Under the pieces are notes generated by a model. That model was not told where the DNA came from, searched no databases, and saw only the letters and a program-made list of their open reading frames with translations. Both the position numbers and the translations under genes were made by a program. Positions 1-9,599 of a stretch of 60,952 nt of DNA are shown piece after piece. This DNA comes from Bacillota bacterium (lineage in GTDB: Bacteria; Bacillota; Clostridia; Christensenellales; CAG-138). The stretch is from positions 1-60,952 of the forward strand of contig JAEYHP010000159.1 in assembly GCA_023409435.1 (NCBI GenBank). Reading direction: 5' to 3'. Numbering within the stretch: the stretch's first letter is position 1; each line of letters opens with the position of its first letter.

Positions 1-114
1 AGCATGGACGTCCTTATTAAAATATGCAAAGCGCTTCAATGCGATATTGGCGATATTATGGAAATTGTGCCGGACGCGGTTGAGGAGCAGGAAAGCAGAA
101 ACCCGCTCGTTTGA
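1..114 (+). CDS. XRE/Cro-C1 family regulator, C-terminal fragment
   Basis: The first 38 codons in frame 1 end at TGA 112–114. The visible residues include MDVLIKICKALQCDIGDIME, the usual end of a small Cro/C1-type helix-turn-helix protein: recognition helix, then the dimerisation helix with the 'L..IC.AL.CDIGDI' pattern. The start lies left of the window. Proteins of this kind are often encoded just upstream of type I restriction-modification operons, where they act as DNA-binding repressors. The next gene, hsdM, starts 96 nt downstream on the same strand, so control of the hsd operon is a reasonable inference. Only the tail is visible, so the binding helix cannot be inspected. Confidence 0.75.
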   Translation, partial: SMDVLIKICKALQCDIGDIMEIVPDAVEEQESRNPLV

Positions 115-210
115 TCTACTGAGATTAACGGTCGCGGTTTTCCAGATGAGGCGAAAGGGAAAGCTGTGCAGCAAAACCCCAAATAGATAAAATGGTCGGA
201 GGCAGTAATA

Positions 211-2640
211 GTGGCAATTAAGAAAACACAACTATACAGCAGTTTATGGGCAAGCTGCGATGAGCTTCGCGGCGGTATGGATGCGTCCGAATACAAGGAC
301 TACATTCTAACTCTGCTGTTCGTAAAATACGTTACCGACCGTTTCAAAGGCGACCGCTACGCGGCTATTGAGGTGCCGGAAAACGGTAGCTTTGATGTCC
401 TTGTGGCAGCTAAGAACAAATCAGATATCGGAGAGAGAATAAATAAAGCTATAGCTGCCTTGGCAAACGCGCCTCGAAATTCTCAGCTTACCGGCGTCAT
501 CAATGTCGCCGACTTTGACGATGACACGAAGCTCGGCAGGGGTGATGAAAAGGTTGAGAAGCTTACAAACCTTATTTCTATTTTCCAAGACGAGAGACTG
601 AACTTCCGTAACAACCGTGCCGGAGGAGATGATATCCTCGGGGATGCCTATGAGTATCTCGTGCGTAACTTTGCCGTCGAGGGCGGTAAAAGCAAAGGTC
701 AGTTCTATACGCCCGCCGAGGTGTCTCGCGTTATCGTAAAAATAATCGGCGTCGGTGAAACGAAAACCGCCGATACCACCGTCTACGACCCGGCTTGTGG
801 TTCGGGCTCTCTATTGATTCGCGCGTTTGACGAATCCCCAAATGGACTAACTATTTACGGACAGGAAAAAGAGCCGAAGACCGCCGGGCTTGCTAAAATG
901 AACCTTGTTCTCCATAGCAATTCAACGTGGACGATTCAAGCGGGTAATACCTTCTCCGACCCGCAATATACCCGGGGCGAGGGGTTGCGTCGTTTTGACT
1001 TTGTTGTCGCCAATCCGCCATTCTCTGATAAGAAGTGGAAGACGGGCCTTAAGCACGCAGAGCGATTCGATGACTTTGACGCAATGCCGCCGAAGAAAAA
1101 TGGAGACTTCGCGTGGCTGATTCATGTCCTTCGTTCGCTTGACGCGAACGGCAAGGGCGCTATTATCCTGCCTCACGGTGTGCTATTCCGTGGAAATGCA
1201 GAGGCGACGATTCGTGAGAATATCATCAAGAATAACAAAGGTATTAAGGGCATTATCGGTCTGCCCGCCAACCTTTTCTATGGTACCGGCATAGCCGCCT
1301 GTATCATCGTATTTGATAAAGAAAACGCCGAGAAACGCGAAGGAATCTATATCATCGACGCAAGCCATGACTATATCAAAGACGGGAACAAGAACCGTCT
1401 GCGCGAACGTGATATTAAGAAAATCGTTGACTTCTTCACTACCTTCCGCGAGGACGAGCCTACTTATGCGCGCTTCGTGAAGTATTCCGAAATGAAAGAT
1501 AACGGATATAACCTCAATATCTCCCGCTACATCGACAGCGGAGCGAAAGAGGATATTCAGGATATCCCAGGACACATTTACGGCGGGATACCGCAACGGG
1601 ACGTTGATGCTTTGCAGAAATACTGGGGGGCATTCGGCGGCTTGCGCGAAGCCTTGTTCACCGACTACGGTCGTGACGGGTATTTGAAGATTGCGGTTGA
1701 CAAAGGCGCAATATGGGACACGATTTTTCACATTCCCAGCTATCTCGCTTATGCAGAGAAACTCGACAACGCCTATAATGCATGGAAAAACGCTAATAAC
1801 GACGCGCTGTACAACATCCCCAAAGGGACAAACCCGAAAACCTTTATCGTTCCGATTGCGCAGAGCATACTCGACCTGTTTGGCGGCATTTCGCTCGTCG
1901 ACCATTACGACGCTTACGAAGCGTTAATGGTCTACTGGAACGAGATAATGCAGGACGATGTTTATATCATTTCCGAGGATGGCTACGAAGCCGGGCGCGA
2001 GGTAGAAAAGGAATTCACCAATCCTAAGAGAGGCAATCCAAAGCTCAAATCATTCGAGGGCAAAATCATTCCGGTTCGCCTTGTTGTCGATATGTATTTT
2101 CCACAAGAACGCGACGCCATCGCCAAGCTAAACCGAACGCTTGAGGACGTTCGTACCGATATGACCGCTCTATTTGAAGAACAGAGCAGCGAAGACGGTG
2201 CTTTTTTAGATATTCTCAACGAGAAGAAAGAGGACGTTATATCCGCTGGTCTTAACAAGAAAATCAGAGAGCTACGCGGCTCAGAAGACGACGAAGATGA
2301 ATACGCGATTCTGGTGAAATACAAAGGACTCAAAGATAACGAGTCCACGATAAAGACCGCAATTAAAGAGGCGCAAGCCGCTCTCGATGAAGCGGTGCTG
2401 GCAAAGTATCCAGTTCTGACACTGGACGAAGTCAAAACGCTTCTTATTGAGAAAAAGTGGAGTTATGAAATTTACGCCAAAATCGACGCAATCTATCGTG
2501 CCCTGTCGCACAGTTTATCAGCGCGTGTAACCGAACTCGCCGAACGCTACGAGCGCACAATGCCTGAACTAACAAAGGATGTCTCTGACCTTGAGAAAAA
2601 AGTGAGATCTCATCTGGAAAGGATGGGATACAAATGGTGA
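211..2640 (+). CDS. hsdM: Type I restriction-modification system, DNA methyltransferase subunit HsdM (long form)
   Basis: This is the modification subunit of a type I system. It transfers a methyl group from S-adenosylmethionine to adenine N6 in the site chosen by HsdS. An HsdM_N-type helical domain covers about residues 8–150. The N6-MTase core follows, with the SAM-binding DPACGSGSLL at about 193 and the catalytic NPPF at about 268. The start is GTG, preceded by GGAGG at 197–201. At 809 aa it is much longer than the usual 500–550. Residues beyond about 500 form an extra, charged, partly coiled-coil region rich in Glu and Lys. Its stop overlaps the hsdS start by 7 bp (ATGGTGA), so the two are translationally coupled. 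Confidence 0.95.
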   Translation: MAIKKTQLYSSLWASCDELRGGMDASEYKDYILTLLFVKYVTDRFKGDRYAAIEVPENGSFDVLVAAKNKSDIGERINKAIAALANAPRNSQLTGVINVADFDDDTKLGRGDEKVEKLTNLISIFQDERLNFRNNRAGGDDILGDAYEYLVRNFAVEGGKSKGQFYTPAEVSRVIVKIIGVGETKTADTTVYDPACGSGSLLIRAFDESPNGLTIYGQEKEPKTAGLAKMNLVLHSNSTWTIQAGNTFSDPQYTRGEGLRRFDFVVANPPFSDKKWKTGLKHAERFDDFDAMPPKKNGDFAWLIHVLRSLDANGKGAIILPHGVLFRGNAEATIRENIIKNNKGIKGIIGLPANLFYGTGIAACIIVFDKENAEKREGIYIIDASHDYIKDGNKNRLRERDIKKIVDFFTTFREDEPTYARFVKYSEMKDNGYNLNISRYIDSGAKEDIQDIPGHIYGGIPQRDVDALQKYWGAFGGLREALFTDYGRDGYLKIAVDKGAIWDTIFHIPSYLAYAEKLDNAYNAWKNANNDALYNIPKGTNPKTFIVPIAQSILDLFGGISLVDHYDAYEALMVYWNEIMQDDVYIISEDGYEAGREVEKEFTNPKRGNPKLKSFEGKIIPVRLVVDMYFPQERDAIAKLNRTLEDVRTDMTALFEEQSSEDGAFLDILNEKKEDVISAGLNKKIRELRGSEDDEDEYAILVKYKGLKDNESTIKTAIKEAQAALDEAVLAKYPVLTLDEVKTLLIEKKWSYEIYAKIDAIYRALSHSLSARVTELAERYERTMPELTKDVSDLEKKVRSHLERMGYKW

Positions 2641-3887
2641 AAGACTGGTCTGAGGTCGAGCTCGTAACGCTATCAGATGGCGGTATGCAAAATGGTGTCT
2701 TTTACGAAGTGGTTCGTAAAGGGAATGGCATACCAATTATTAATGTAGGAGACTTATATTCTCAAGTACCGATAACGACTGATGGCTTAGAATTATTTGA
2801 AGCCACAGACGACGAGATTCAAAGGTTTGCCGTGAATGATGGTGACCTGTTCTTCACTCGGTCATCTGTTGTCCCAAGCGGTATTGCATTTTGTAATTGG
2901 TACAATAAAACGAACTCAATGTCGGTTGTCTTTGATAGTCATGTTATTCGTTTCAAAACTGACACAAAGCAAGTTGTTCCCATGTTTCTATACTTGCAGT
3001 GTATTTCACCAAAAGCGAGGAAGTTCTTTGTCACTAATGCAAAAACGGGTACAATGACAACAATTGACCAGACGGTTCTTGGGAAATGTCCAATAGACCT
3101 ACCACCGCTCCCAGAACAACGCCTTATCGCCAAAGCCCTCTCCGACGCCGACGCCTATATCACTGCGCTTGAAAAGCTGCTCGTCAAAAAGCGCAATATC
3201 AAACACGGCGCCATGCAGGAACTGCTGACCGGCAAGAAACGTCTGCCGGGGTTTAGCGATGAGTGGGTAAATTTTAACCTTGCTGCTAATTCCGTATTGA
3301 AAGCGAGAATTGGTTGGCAAGGCTTAACGACCGCTGAATACCTCAACGAAGGGTATGCTTTTCTTATTACGGGTACAGACTTCGATAATGGAACTATTGC
3401 TTGGAACACTTGTCATTATGTTGATGAAGAACGCTACAGCCAAGACCCTAATATCCAAGTCGCCAATGGCGACGTGCTTATAACAAAAGATGGCACCATC
3501 GGCAAAGTTGCCATTGTCGCTGGACTTTCAAAGAAAGCCACATTGAACAGCGGTGTCTTTGTTGTCCGACCGAAAGATAATTCATATGTAAGGACTTATA
3601 TTTATTACATTCTGCAATCGGAGATTTTCACAGATTTTCTTGCAAAATTGGCGGCTGGATCAACCATTAACCACCTATATCAGAAAGATTTTGTAAACTT
3701 TGAATTTCAAATACCACCGACCGACAAAGAGCAGAACGCTGTCGCCAAAATGCTCTCTGATATGGATGGGGAAATTCTTAAACTTGAGGCAAAGCTTCAA
3801 AAAGAGCGATGGATAAAACAAGGCATGATGTCGCAGCTGCTCACAGGCAATATCCGACTGATTAAGGAGGGCGAAGACGATGGCTGA
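2634..3887 (+). CDS. hsdS: Type I restriction-modification system, specificity subunit HsdS
   Basis: HsdS carries two target-recognition domains that read the two halves of a bipartite DNA site. TRD1 spans about residues 1–155. It is followed by the central conserved helix beginning LPPLPEQRLIAKAL (about 156) and ending MQELLTGKKRLPGF. TRD2 spans about 210–355 and a second conserved helix (IPPTDKEQNAVAKML ... MMSQLLTG) closes the protein. The duplicated helix pair is the family hallmark and sets the spacing between half-sites. The length of 417 aa is normal. The gene overlaps hsdM by 7 bp and hsdR by 8 bp. Only one hsdS copy is present and I see no inverted repeats suggesting phase variation by inversion. 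Confidence 0.95.
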   Translation: MVKDWSEVELVTLSDGGMQNGVFYEVVRKGNGIPIINVGDLYSQVPITTDGLELFEATDDEIQRFAVNDGDLFFTRSSVVPSGIAFCNWYNKTNSMSVVFDSHVIRFKTDTKQVVPMFLYLQCISPKARKFFVTNAKTGTMTTIDQTVLGKCPIDLPPLPEQRLIAKALSDADAYITALEKLLVKKRNIKHGAMQELLTGKKRLPGFSDEWVNFNLAANSVLKARIGWQGLTTAEYLNEGYAFLITGTDFDNGTIAWNTCHYVDEERYSQDPNIQVANGDVLITKDGTIGKVAIVAGLSKKATLNSGVFVVRPKDNSYVRTYIYYILQSEIFTDFLAKLAAGSTINHLYQKDFVNFEFQIPPTDKEQNAVAKMLSDMDGEILKLEAKLQKERWIKQGMMSQLLTGNIRLIKEGEDDG

Positions 3888-6800
3888 ACGGGTAACGCAA
3901 AACCGGATACGCAAGCTCATTGAGGAAAAGCTGGGATACACCTATCTCGGCAACCTTGAGGGCTACGATAACCGAAACGTAGATGAGGCGAAGCTGAAAG
4001 CCTATCTCAAAAAAGCGGGTTACGAAGCCCGTCTGATAACCCGCGCTATTCACGAGCTCACTACAGCTGCGTCCATCGTATCTGATTCGCTCTATGACTC
4101 AAACATGGCGGTTTATACGCTCCTGCGATATGGTCAGCGTATCAAGCCCGCCGTGGATGAAGAAGCTGTGCGCGTTTACTATATCAACTGGAAAGAACCG
4201 CTCAAGAACGACTTTTATATCGCTGAAGAAGTTACGGTCAACGGCCCAACTAACCAGCGTCGCCCTGATATTTTGCTGTATATCAACGGTATCGCTGTTG
4301 CTGTGCTTGAACTAAAAGCCAGCGCGGTGTCAATGTCAAAGGGTATACGGCAGAATATCAGCAGTCAAACTGATATCCGTGCATTTTTCAACACGGTACA
4401 GTTCTGCCTTGCTGGAAACGATACAGAGGGCTTGCGATATGGAACAATTGAGTCCTCTGAGAAGCACTATCTCAAGTGGAAAGAAGACGCCGACACAACC
4501 GACCCGGTTTCAACTGCTGTTCACGATCTGCGAGATGAATCCAGATACTCTATCGACAACGATATTATTTCGCTTTTCTACAAAGAGCGGCTGATTGAGT
4601 TTGTATATAACTTCGTTATCTTCGACGGAGGCACAAAAAAGCTTGCACGCCCAAATCAGTTTTACGGCGTTCAGGCAGCGCGAACCCGGATTGCTAAGGG
4701 CGAGTGCGGTATTATCTGGCACACCCAAGGCAGCGGTAAATCCCTGACGATGGTGTGGCTTTCCCGAGTTATAAAAGAGAGCAATCCGAGCGCCCGCATA
4801 CTGATTATCACCGATCGCGAGGAACTCGACGACCAGATTGAAAACAAGGTTTTCGGAAAAGATGCGGCTGGCGACAGCATTTACCGGACAAAATCCGGCG
4901 CTGATTTGATAGAGAAAATCAATGCGTATGCTCCGGTTACAATGTGCTCGCTGATTCACAAATTCGGCAAGCGTGTTGAAAGCGAATCTGATGAGAGGCG
5001 AGCTGATAGAGATTATAAGAAGTATATCGCTGAACTCAAAGCGAGTCTGCCAAGCGACTTTCTGCCAAAAGGCGACTTTTATGTTTTCGTAGATGAATGC
5101 CACAGGACACAGAGCGGAATGCTCCACGCCGCAATGAAGGCAATTTTACCTGATGCAATCTTCATCGGTTTTACTGGCACTCCGCTCTTGAGCCAACAAA
5201 AGAAATCTACAAAGAGCAGTATTCAGATTTTCGGCGGGTATATTCACACCTATAAATACAACGAAGCGACTGCCGACGGCGTAGTGCTTGATTTACGCTA
5301 TGAGGCGCGGGACATTCCGCAGTGGTTGTCATCACCATCACGCATTGATGAATGGTTCGAGATGAAAACACGCGGGCTGACCGACCTTGCCAAAGCGCAG
5401 CTTAAACAGCGTTGGGGAACGCTAAAAGGTATCTTTTCAAGCGAAGCTCGTCTTGGGAAAATCGTCAGCGACATCATTTTCGATATGGAGCGGTATCCTC
5501 GTCTGCAGAGTGGCCAAGGGAATGCCCTGCTTGTTTCGGGCACTATCTATGAAGCGTGCAAGTATTACGAGTTGTTCCAAAGGACGCCACTTGCCGGAAA
5601 GTGCGCGATAATCACTTCATACACGGCGAGCAGAGCTGAGATAAAACTTGAAGATACCGGTGAAAGCGAAACCGAGAGCATTTTTAAGAACGAAACCTAT
5701 CAGAAAATGCTAGATGGCAAGACGCCGGAGCAGTTTGAGAAAGAAGTCAAAAAACTGTTCATTGAGCAACCCGCCAGAATGAAACTGCTTATCGTAGTTG
5801 ATAAGCTGCTCACAGGATTTGACGCACCACCGGCGACTTATTTATACATAGATAAATCTATGCAGAACCACGGGCTTTTCCAAGCGATCTGCCGCGTTAA
5901 TCGGCTTGATGGAGACGAAAAGGAATACGGCTATATTATAGACTACAAGGATTTGTTCAAAGAACTCGAACAGGCTGTTGCCGATTATACGACCGAGGCA
6001 CTCGGCGAGTTTGACCGCGAAGACGTTGAAGGGCTGCTCCGTAACGGCCGTGATGAGGCGAAGAAGCACTTTGAGGACACGCTAGAAAGCCTGCGCGTCC
6101 TTTGCGAACCTGTCGCCACACCAAAAGACACACTCCAGTTCATGCACTATTTCTGCTCGCCTGTAGCTGACGATGTAGAGATAATCAAAGAAAACGAACC
6201 GAAGCGACTCGCGCTCTATCGCTTAACCGCCGCTCTGCTTCGCGCTTACGCCGATATAGCCGGTGAAATGTCCGAACTCGGCTATACCGATCAGCAAGCG
6301 GAAAAGCTCAAACAAGAGGTCGTATTCTATAAAACCAAGCGCGACGAAATAAAGCTCGCGAGCGGTGATTATATTGACTTGAAAAAGTATGAGCCTGATA
6401 TGCGGCATTTACTTGACACCTATATTGCGGCAGGAGAAAGCGAGAAGCTATCAGCGTTTGACGACTTATCGCTCATTGAAATCATCGTCGCGAAAGAAGA
6501 GGCTTTTGTTAATGACTTGCCGGAGGGCATTCGCGGCAACAAGGACGCCGTTGCTGAAACGGTAGAGAGCAACGTCAGAAAGAAAATCGTTGAAAAACAG
6601 CTTGCTAACCCGAAATACTATGAGCAGATGTCTGCTCTGCTCGATGAACTCATCAGGCAGCGTAGGGAAAACGCACTCGCTTACGCAGAATATCTGAAAC
6701 AAATCGTTGAGCTTACAAAGCGCGTGAATCAGCCGGACGCCTCACGCCAGTATCCTCAAGTGGTGAAAAGCTCCGCAGCAATGAGAGCGCTATACGATAA

Positions 6801-6987
6801 TATCACGCAGGATACGGACTTCATCGAGCGTTTGCATAAAACCATACTGCGTTTAAAGCCCGCGGATTGGTACGGTAATCCTCAAAAAGAGATGGTGATT
6901 CGCCGAAATATCCGCCAGCTTGTCAATACAGATAACGTGGAAGAAATGATTTTTGAAATTGTCAAAGCACAAGGAGAATATCGCTGA
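3880..6987 (+). CDS. hsdR: Type I restriction-modification system, endonuclease/translocase subunit HsdR
   Basis: HsdR is the ATP-driven translocase and nuclease that cuts unmethylated DNA far from the recognition site. The N-terminal PD-(D/E)xK nuclease motif is complete: RPDILL with Asp at about 130, then LELKAS with Glu at about 144 and Lys at about 146. The superfamily 2 helicase core follows: Walker A QGSGKS (Lys about 287), DECH box (about 405), TGTPL, and motif VI QAICRVNR. The C-terminal helical region contacts the methyltransferase. The length of 1035 aa is typical and no frame break is visible, so the nuclease is probably active. It overlaps hsdS by 8 bp and the next gene by 1 bp. 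Confidence 0.96.
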   Translation: MAERVTQNRIRKLIEEKLGYTYLGNLEGYDNRNVDEAKLKAYLKKAGYEARLITRAIHELTTAASIVSDSLYDSNMAVYTLLRYGQRIKPAVDEEAVRVYYINWKEPLKNDFYIAEEVTVNGPTNQRRPDILLYINGIAVAVLELKASAVSMSKGIRQNISSQTDIRAFFNTVQFCLAGNDTEGLRYGTIESSEKHYLKWKEDADTTDPVSTAVHDLRDESRYSIDNDIISLFYKERLIEFVYNFVIFDGGTKKLARPNQFYGVQAARTRIAKGECGIIWHTQGSGKSLTMVWLSRVIKESNPSARILIITDREELDDQIENKVFGKDAAGDSIYRTKSGADLIEKINAYAPVTMCSLIHKFGKRVESESDERRADRDYKKYIAELKASLPSDFLPKGDFYVFVDECHRTQSGMLHAAMKAILPDAIFIGFTGTPLLSQQKKSTKSSIQIFGGYIHTYKYNEATADGVVLDLRYEARDIPQWLSSPSRIDEWFEMKTRGLTDLAKAQLKQRWGTLKGIFSSEARLGKIVSDIIFDMERYPRLQSGQGNALLVSGTIYEACKYYELFQRTPLAGKCAIITSYTASRAEIKLEDTGESETESIFKNETYQKMLDGKTPEQFEKEVKKLFIEQPARMKLLIVVDKLLTGFDAPPATYLYIDKSMQNHGLFQAICRVNRLDGDEKEYGYIIDYKDLFKELEQAVADYTTEALGEFDREDVEGLLRNGRDEAKKHFEDTLESLRVLCEPVATPKDTLQFMHYFCSPVADDVEIIKENEPKRLALYRLTAALLRAYADIAGEMSELGYTDQQAEKLKQEVVFYKTKRDEIKLASGDYIDLKKYEPDMRHLLDTYIAAGESEKLSAFDDLSLIEIIVAKEEAFVNDLPEGIRGNKDAVAETVESNVRKKIVEKQLANPKYYEQMSALLDELIRQRRENALAYAEYLKQIVELTKRVNQPDASRQYPQVVKSSAAMRALYDNITQDTDFIERLHKTILRLKPADWYGNPQKEMVIRRNIRQLVNTDNVEEMIFEIVKAQGEYR

Positions 6988-7691
6988 TGGAAGTAGCAGG
7001 AATTCCCATAGAGGTGATTCGTAAAGACAACAAGAATATACACCTTTATGTCTTGCCGCCGGACGGTAAGGTACGGGTTTCCGCTCCCTTTAAAATGGAC
7101 GATGAGACAATCCGTCTGTTCGTTCTCACAAAAATCGGGTGGGTAAAGTCAAAAATCCGCGACTTTGAAAATCAATCTCGCCAAACTGCTCGTGAGTACG
7201 TTTCCGGAGAGAGCCATTACCTGTGGGGAAACCGATATCGTCTAAATGTTATCGAAGTCGCCGGCAGAAACAACGTGGAAATACGAGCGGGTTATATTGT
7301 ACTGAGTGTCCGAAACGACTCAGACCGCGAAACTGTGATGAATGAATGGTATAGGCGCGAATTGAAAGAGCGAATCCCCGATTTGTTAGCATTATGGCAA
7401 AAGCGCATCGGAGTAACAGTAAGCGATTGGCAGGTCAAAAATATGCGCACCAAATGGGGAACGTGCAATGTGACTGCTAAGCGAGTCTGGTTCAACCTGC
7501 AGCTCGCCAAAAAGCCGACTGAATGCCTTGAATACATTGTTGTACACGAGCTTTGCCACTTGCTTCAAAAAGACCACTCGACAGAGTTTACGGCGTTAAT
7601 GGATAAGAATCTACCGAACTGGCAGGAAACCCAGAAGCAGTTAAATGCGTTTGTAATGGATGCATATAGTGCCAATATCGACGATGAGTAG
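6987..7691 (+). CDS. YgjP/DUF45-type M48-like metallopeptidase in the hsd operon
   Basis: This is a predicted zinc metalloprotease of the YgjP (DUF45, SprT-like) family. The zinc-binding helix is intact: VVHELCH has His 187, catalytic Glu 188 and His 191, followed by the conserved KDHSTEF with a third histidine at 197. The N-terminal half is the beta-rich YgjP region with 'MRTKWGTC', a family signature preceding the active site. The length of 234 aa is normal. The ATG overlaps the hsdR stop in TGATG, so expression is coupled to the restriction subunit. Such proteases are recurrent neighbours of type I systems. Their role is unproven; limiting HsdR or processing a partner are possibilities. 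Confidence 0.9.
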   Translation: MEVAGIPIEVIRKDNKNIHLYVLPPDGKVRVSAPFKMDDETIRLFVLTKIGWVKSKIRDFENQSRQTAREYVSGESHYLWGNRYRLNVIEVAGRNNVEIRAGYIVLSVRNDSDRETVMNEWYRRELKERIPDLLALWQKRIGVTVSDWQVKNMRTKWGTCNVTAKRVWFNLQLAKKPTECLEYIVVHELCHLLQKDHSTEFTALMDKNLPNWQETQKQLNAFVMDAYSANIDDE

Positions 7692-7745
7692 TTTCTCGAC
7701 ATGGGAGGTACTTTGCATTTCTGAGTCAATAAACTTATTAAATAA

Positions 7746-8771
7746 ATGCATTACAGAGTAAAAAGAATCAGGAGTGAATTTAGAGTTAGGTGGTGTTACT
7801 GGCTGATGGAAATATTAGATTCATATGAACGGTTTATGGACAAGTTTAACATTGACAAAGAGGAGATGTATCAATTTGGAATTAGTGAAACCATTCTACC
7901 TCCATTAGACCTAGTTGCACAGAATTGGGAGGAACTTAAAAAGAGGATATTCAATAATGGCGCTGTTAGAATTCGTGGTTATGGCCGTGATGCAAAGGGG
8001 ACTGAATTCTATATAGGTCTATATAAGCATCTGTTTAAAAATATGAATGTGAAAAAGGATGCTACTAATAATGTTGAACCTCAAAAAATTATTTCTCGGT
8101 TAACCGGATACAAGCGGAATAAGAATCTGTTTAATTATCAAGTATCTCATATTTTTGGAAAGACAAAGAATGTTTTTCTCTTTGAAGCACCATGGAATAT
8201 AGCGCTTGTTCCTAAATTAATTGATCCTTTTACTGGACATGAAGCTAAAGGTGTTTGGCCTAAAGAATACCAAGAAAAATTCTTTTCTTACTCAAGCAAA
8301 ATTTACAAGGAATATATCGATGAGTATAATTATCTTATAAGTAACACCAATATTTTAGAAGGAATAGCTAAATACATAGACGATCTTAAAAAAAAGGGTG
8401 TAAAGATAAAGGAAGTTTTGCAGTTCGAAAAAGATGTAATGGTTGAATTGTCCCAAATAGAGATAGCGCCAGATGATAAAATTCAACCTTATAATGTAGC
8501 TTTCCTTCACACACCCCCAGATACTTTTTCTGATAATGAAGGTATGCAAGACTTTTACAGTATGCTTTTAAAGCTGAAACATGAAAAAAACAGATCTTGG
8601 GTTCAGTTGAGAAATGGATGTATGGATTTAATAGGATTACCCTTAACTTTTACAACACAGCCAATGAAAAATACTTCTCGAGCATTTGCAAGAGAAGCAC
8701 AAAAAGCGACAGGGTTATCCTATGAAGGAATATTACAGGTTCTTGAGGAGAAGAAGCTTGGATTGAAATAA
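7746..8771 (+). CDS. Uncharacterised protein with an HNH-like motif, beside the type I system
   Basis: I do not recognise this family by name. It is a soluble, Lys-rich protein of about 320–341 aa with AT-rich codons unlike the genes to its right. The central block at about residues 125–170 reads NYQVSHIFGKTKN ... APWNIALVPKLIDPFTGHEAKG. The order His (SHI), Asn (PWN), His (GHE) with spacings of about 15 residues resembles a His-Me finger (HNH) nuclease core, which is inference only. The ATG at 7746 has no ribosome binding site. The in-frame ATG at 7806 (MEILDSYERF) has a weak AGGTGG upstream and may be the true start. It follows the hsd operon on the same strand with a 54-nt gap, suggesting an accessory defence gene. 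Confidence 0.65.
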   Translation: MHYRVKRIRSEFRVRWCYWLMEILDSYERFMDKFNIDKEEMYQFGISETILPPLDLVAQNWEELKKRIFNNGAVRIRGYGRDAKGTEFYIGLYKHLFKNMNVKKDATNNVEPQKIISRLTGYKRNKNLFNYQVSHIFGKTKNVFLFEAPWNIALVPKLIDPFTGHEAKGVWPKEYQEKFFSYSSKIYKEYIDEYNYLISNTNILEGIAKYIDDLKKKGVKIKEVLQFEKDVMVELSQIEIAPDDKIQPYNVAFLHTPPDTFSDNEGMQDFYSMLLKLKHEKNRSWVQLRNGCMDLIGLPLTFTTQPMKNTSRAFAREAQKATGLSYEGILQVLEEKKLGLK

Positions 8772-9297
8772 GTGGACTTTTCTGTAAGAGGACGTCGCCG
8801 AGAATCTCACGTTTCCAGTGAATTGTATAGATGTTGTTTATGTGCCGCCCTCATTAACGTTATTACTATTCTAGCTCCTTTTACGATCTCAAAAAGTTAC
8901 ACTCGAAAACGAAAGTTGAAAAAGAAACTGCTTCCACATGAAACTTCCAATATCGATAATAATCTTGCTTGAGTGACGGGCTTCGCATTATTTCGCCAAC
9001 TGTGGGGCTGTTCGAGCTTCTGATTATTCGCCTAATGCGGGATAGGAGACGTCGTAAATTTTGTCGAAACGAACCTCCATTTATTATAAGTCAAAGGGAT
9101 ATAACAAGACAATGATTTACTGTAATAATCTGACGCAAGTTAAGGGATAAGTTGGTAACTATAATAGTACTCTAGTTCTCGCACACAAAAGAAGTCAGCA
9201 ATAAAAGTTCGAAGCCAATTCTGTGCAGTTTGAAGTGAGATAAATCGGTCAATCTTCGGCATCTAACGCTGCTAACGCCTACCCAATTACAAACGAA

Positions 9298-9338
9298 AAC
9301 GGTAGACACTGGACATGACTGTACAGATATCTACCGTT
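9298..9338. repeat. Inverted repeat AACGGTAGA/TCTACCGTT
   Basis: The two perfect 9-nt arms are at 9298–9306 and 9330–9338, separated by 23 nt. They lie in the gene-poor stretch at the end of the restriction island. The element could be a recombination or binding site, or the remnant of a mobile element end. No second copy is seen in the window. Confidence 0.5.
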
Positions 9339-9579
9339 GTTCATTTGTTTAGTGTTGACAAAATAGAGGCAGCAATTCGGAGCATAGCAACGGTGAACTT
9401 TCCCTTGCTCAGCACAACTTACTGAAGTTGTTGTTCCAGGTTTCGGTATTCAGTAATGCTCATAAACTATCTATGGAGGCTCCTCTCTCCAACGGACCTT
9501 TGTCATCTATGAAAATAGCAAAAAATGGGCCAAAATTTGCATATTTTTTGCCTCAATTTTTGCTCATTTTCGGACCCAA

Positions 9580-9599
9580 AACCACAGCATCTTGTGGTT
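9580..9599 (-). terminator. Possible terminator after rlmD
   Basis: On the minus strand, eight bases past the rlmD stop, AACCACA pairs with TGTGGTT around a 6-nt loop, followed by TTTTGGG. The T-run is short, so termination may be weak. It would close the long minus-strand gene train. Confidence 0.4.

Noticed and set aside
1183..1905. A 240-codon minus-strand frame opposite hsdM
   Set aside because: No domain match and no ribosome binding site; hsdM on the other strand is certain.
2634..3887. Phase-variable hsdS
   Set aside because: Only one hsdS, no recombinase gene and no inverted repeats within or next to it.
8772..8972. A 66-codon frame starting GTG right after the uncharacterised gene
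   Set aside because: No placed ribosome binding site, odd composition and no similarity I can recognise; mentioned only in the region entry.
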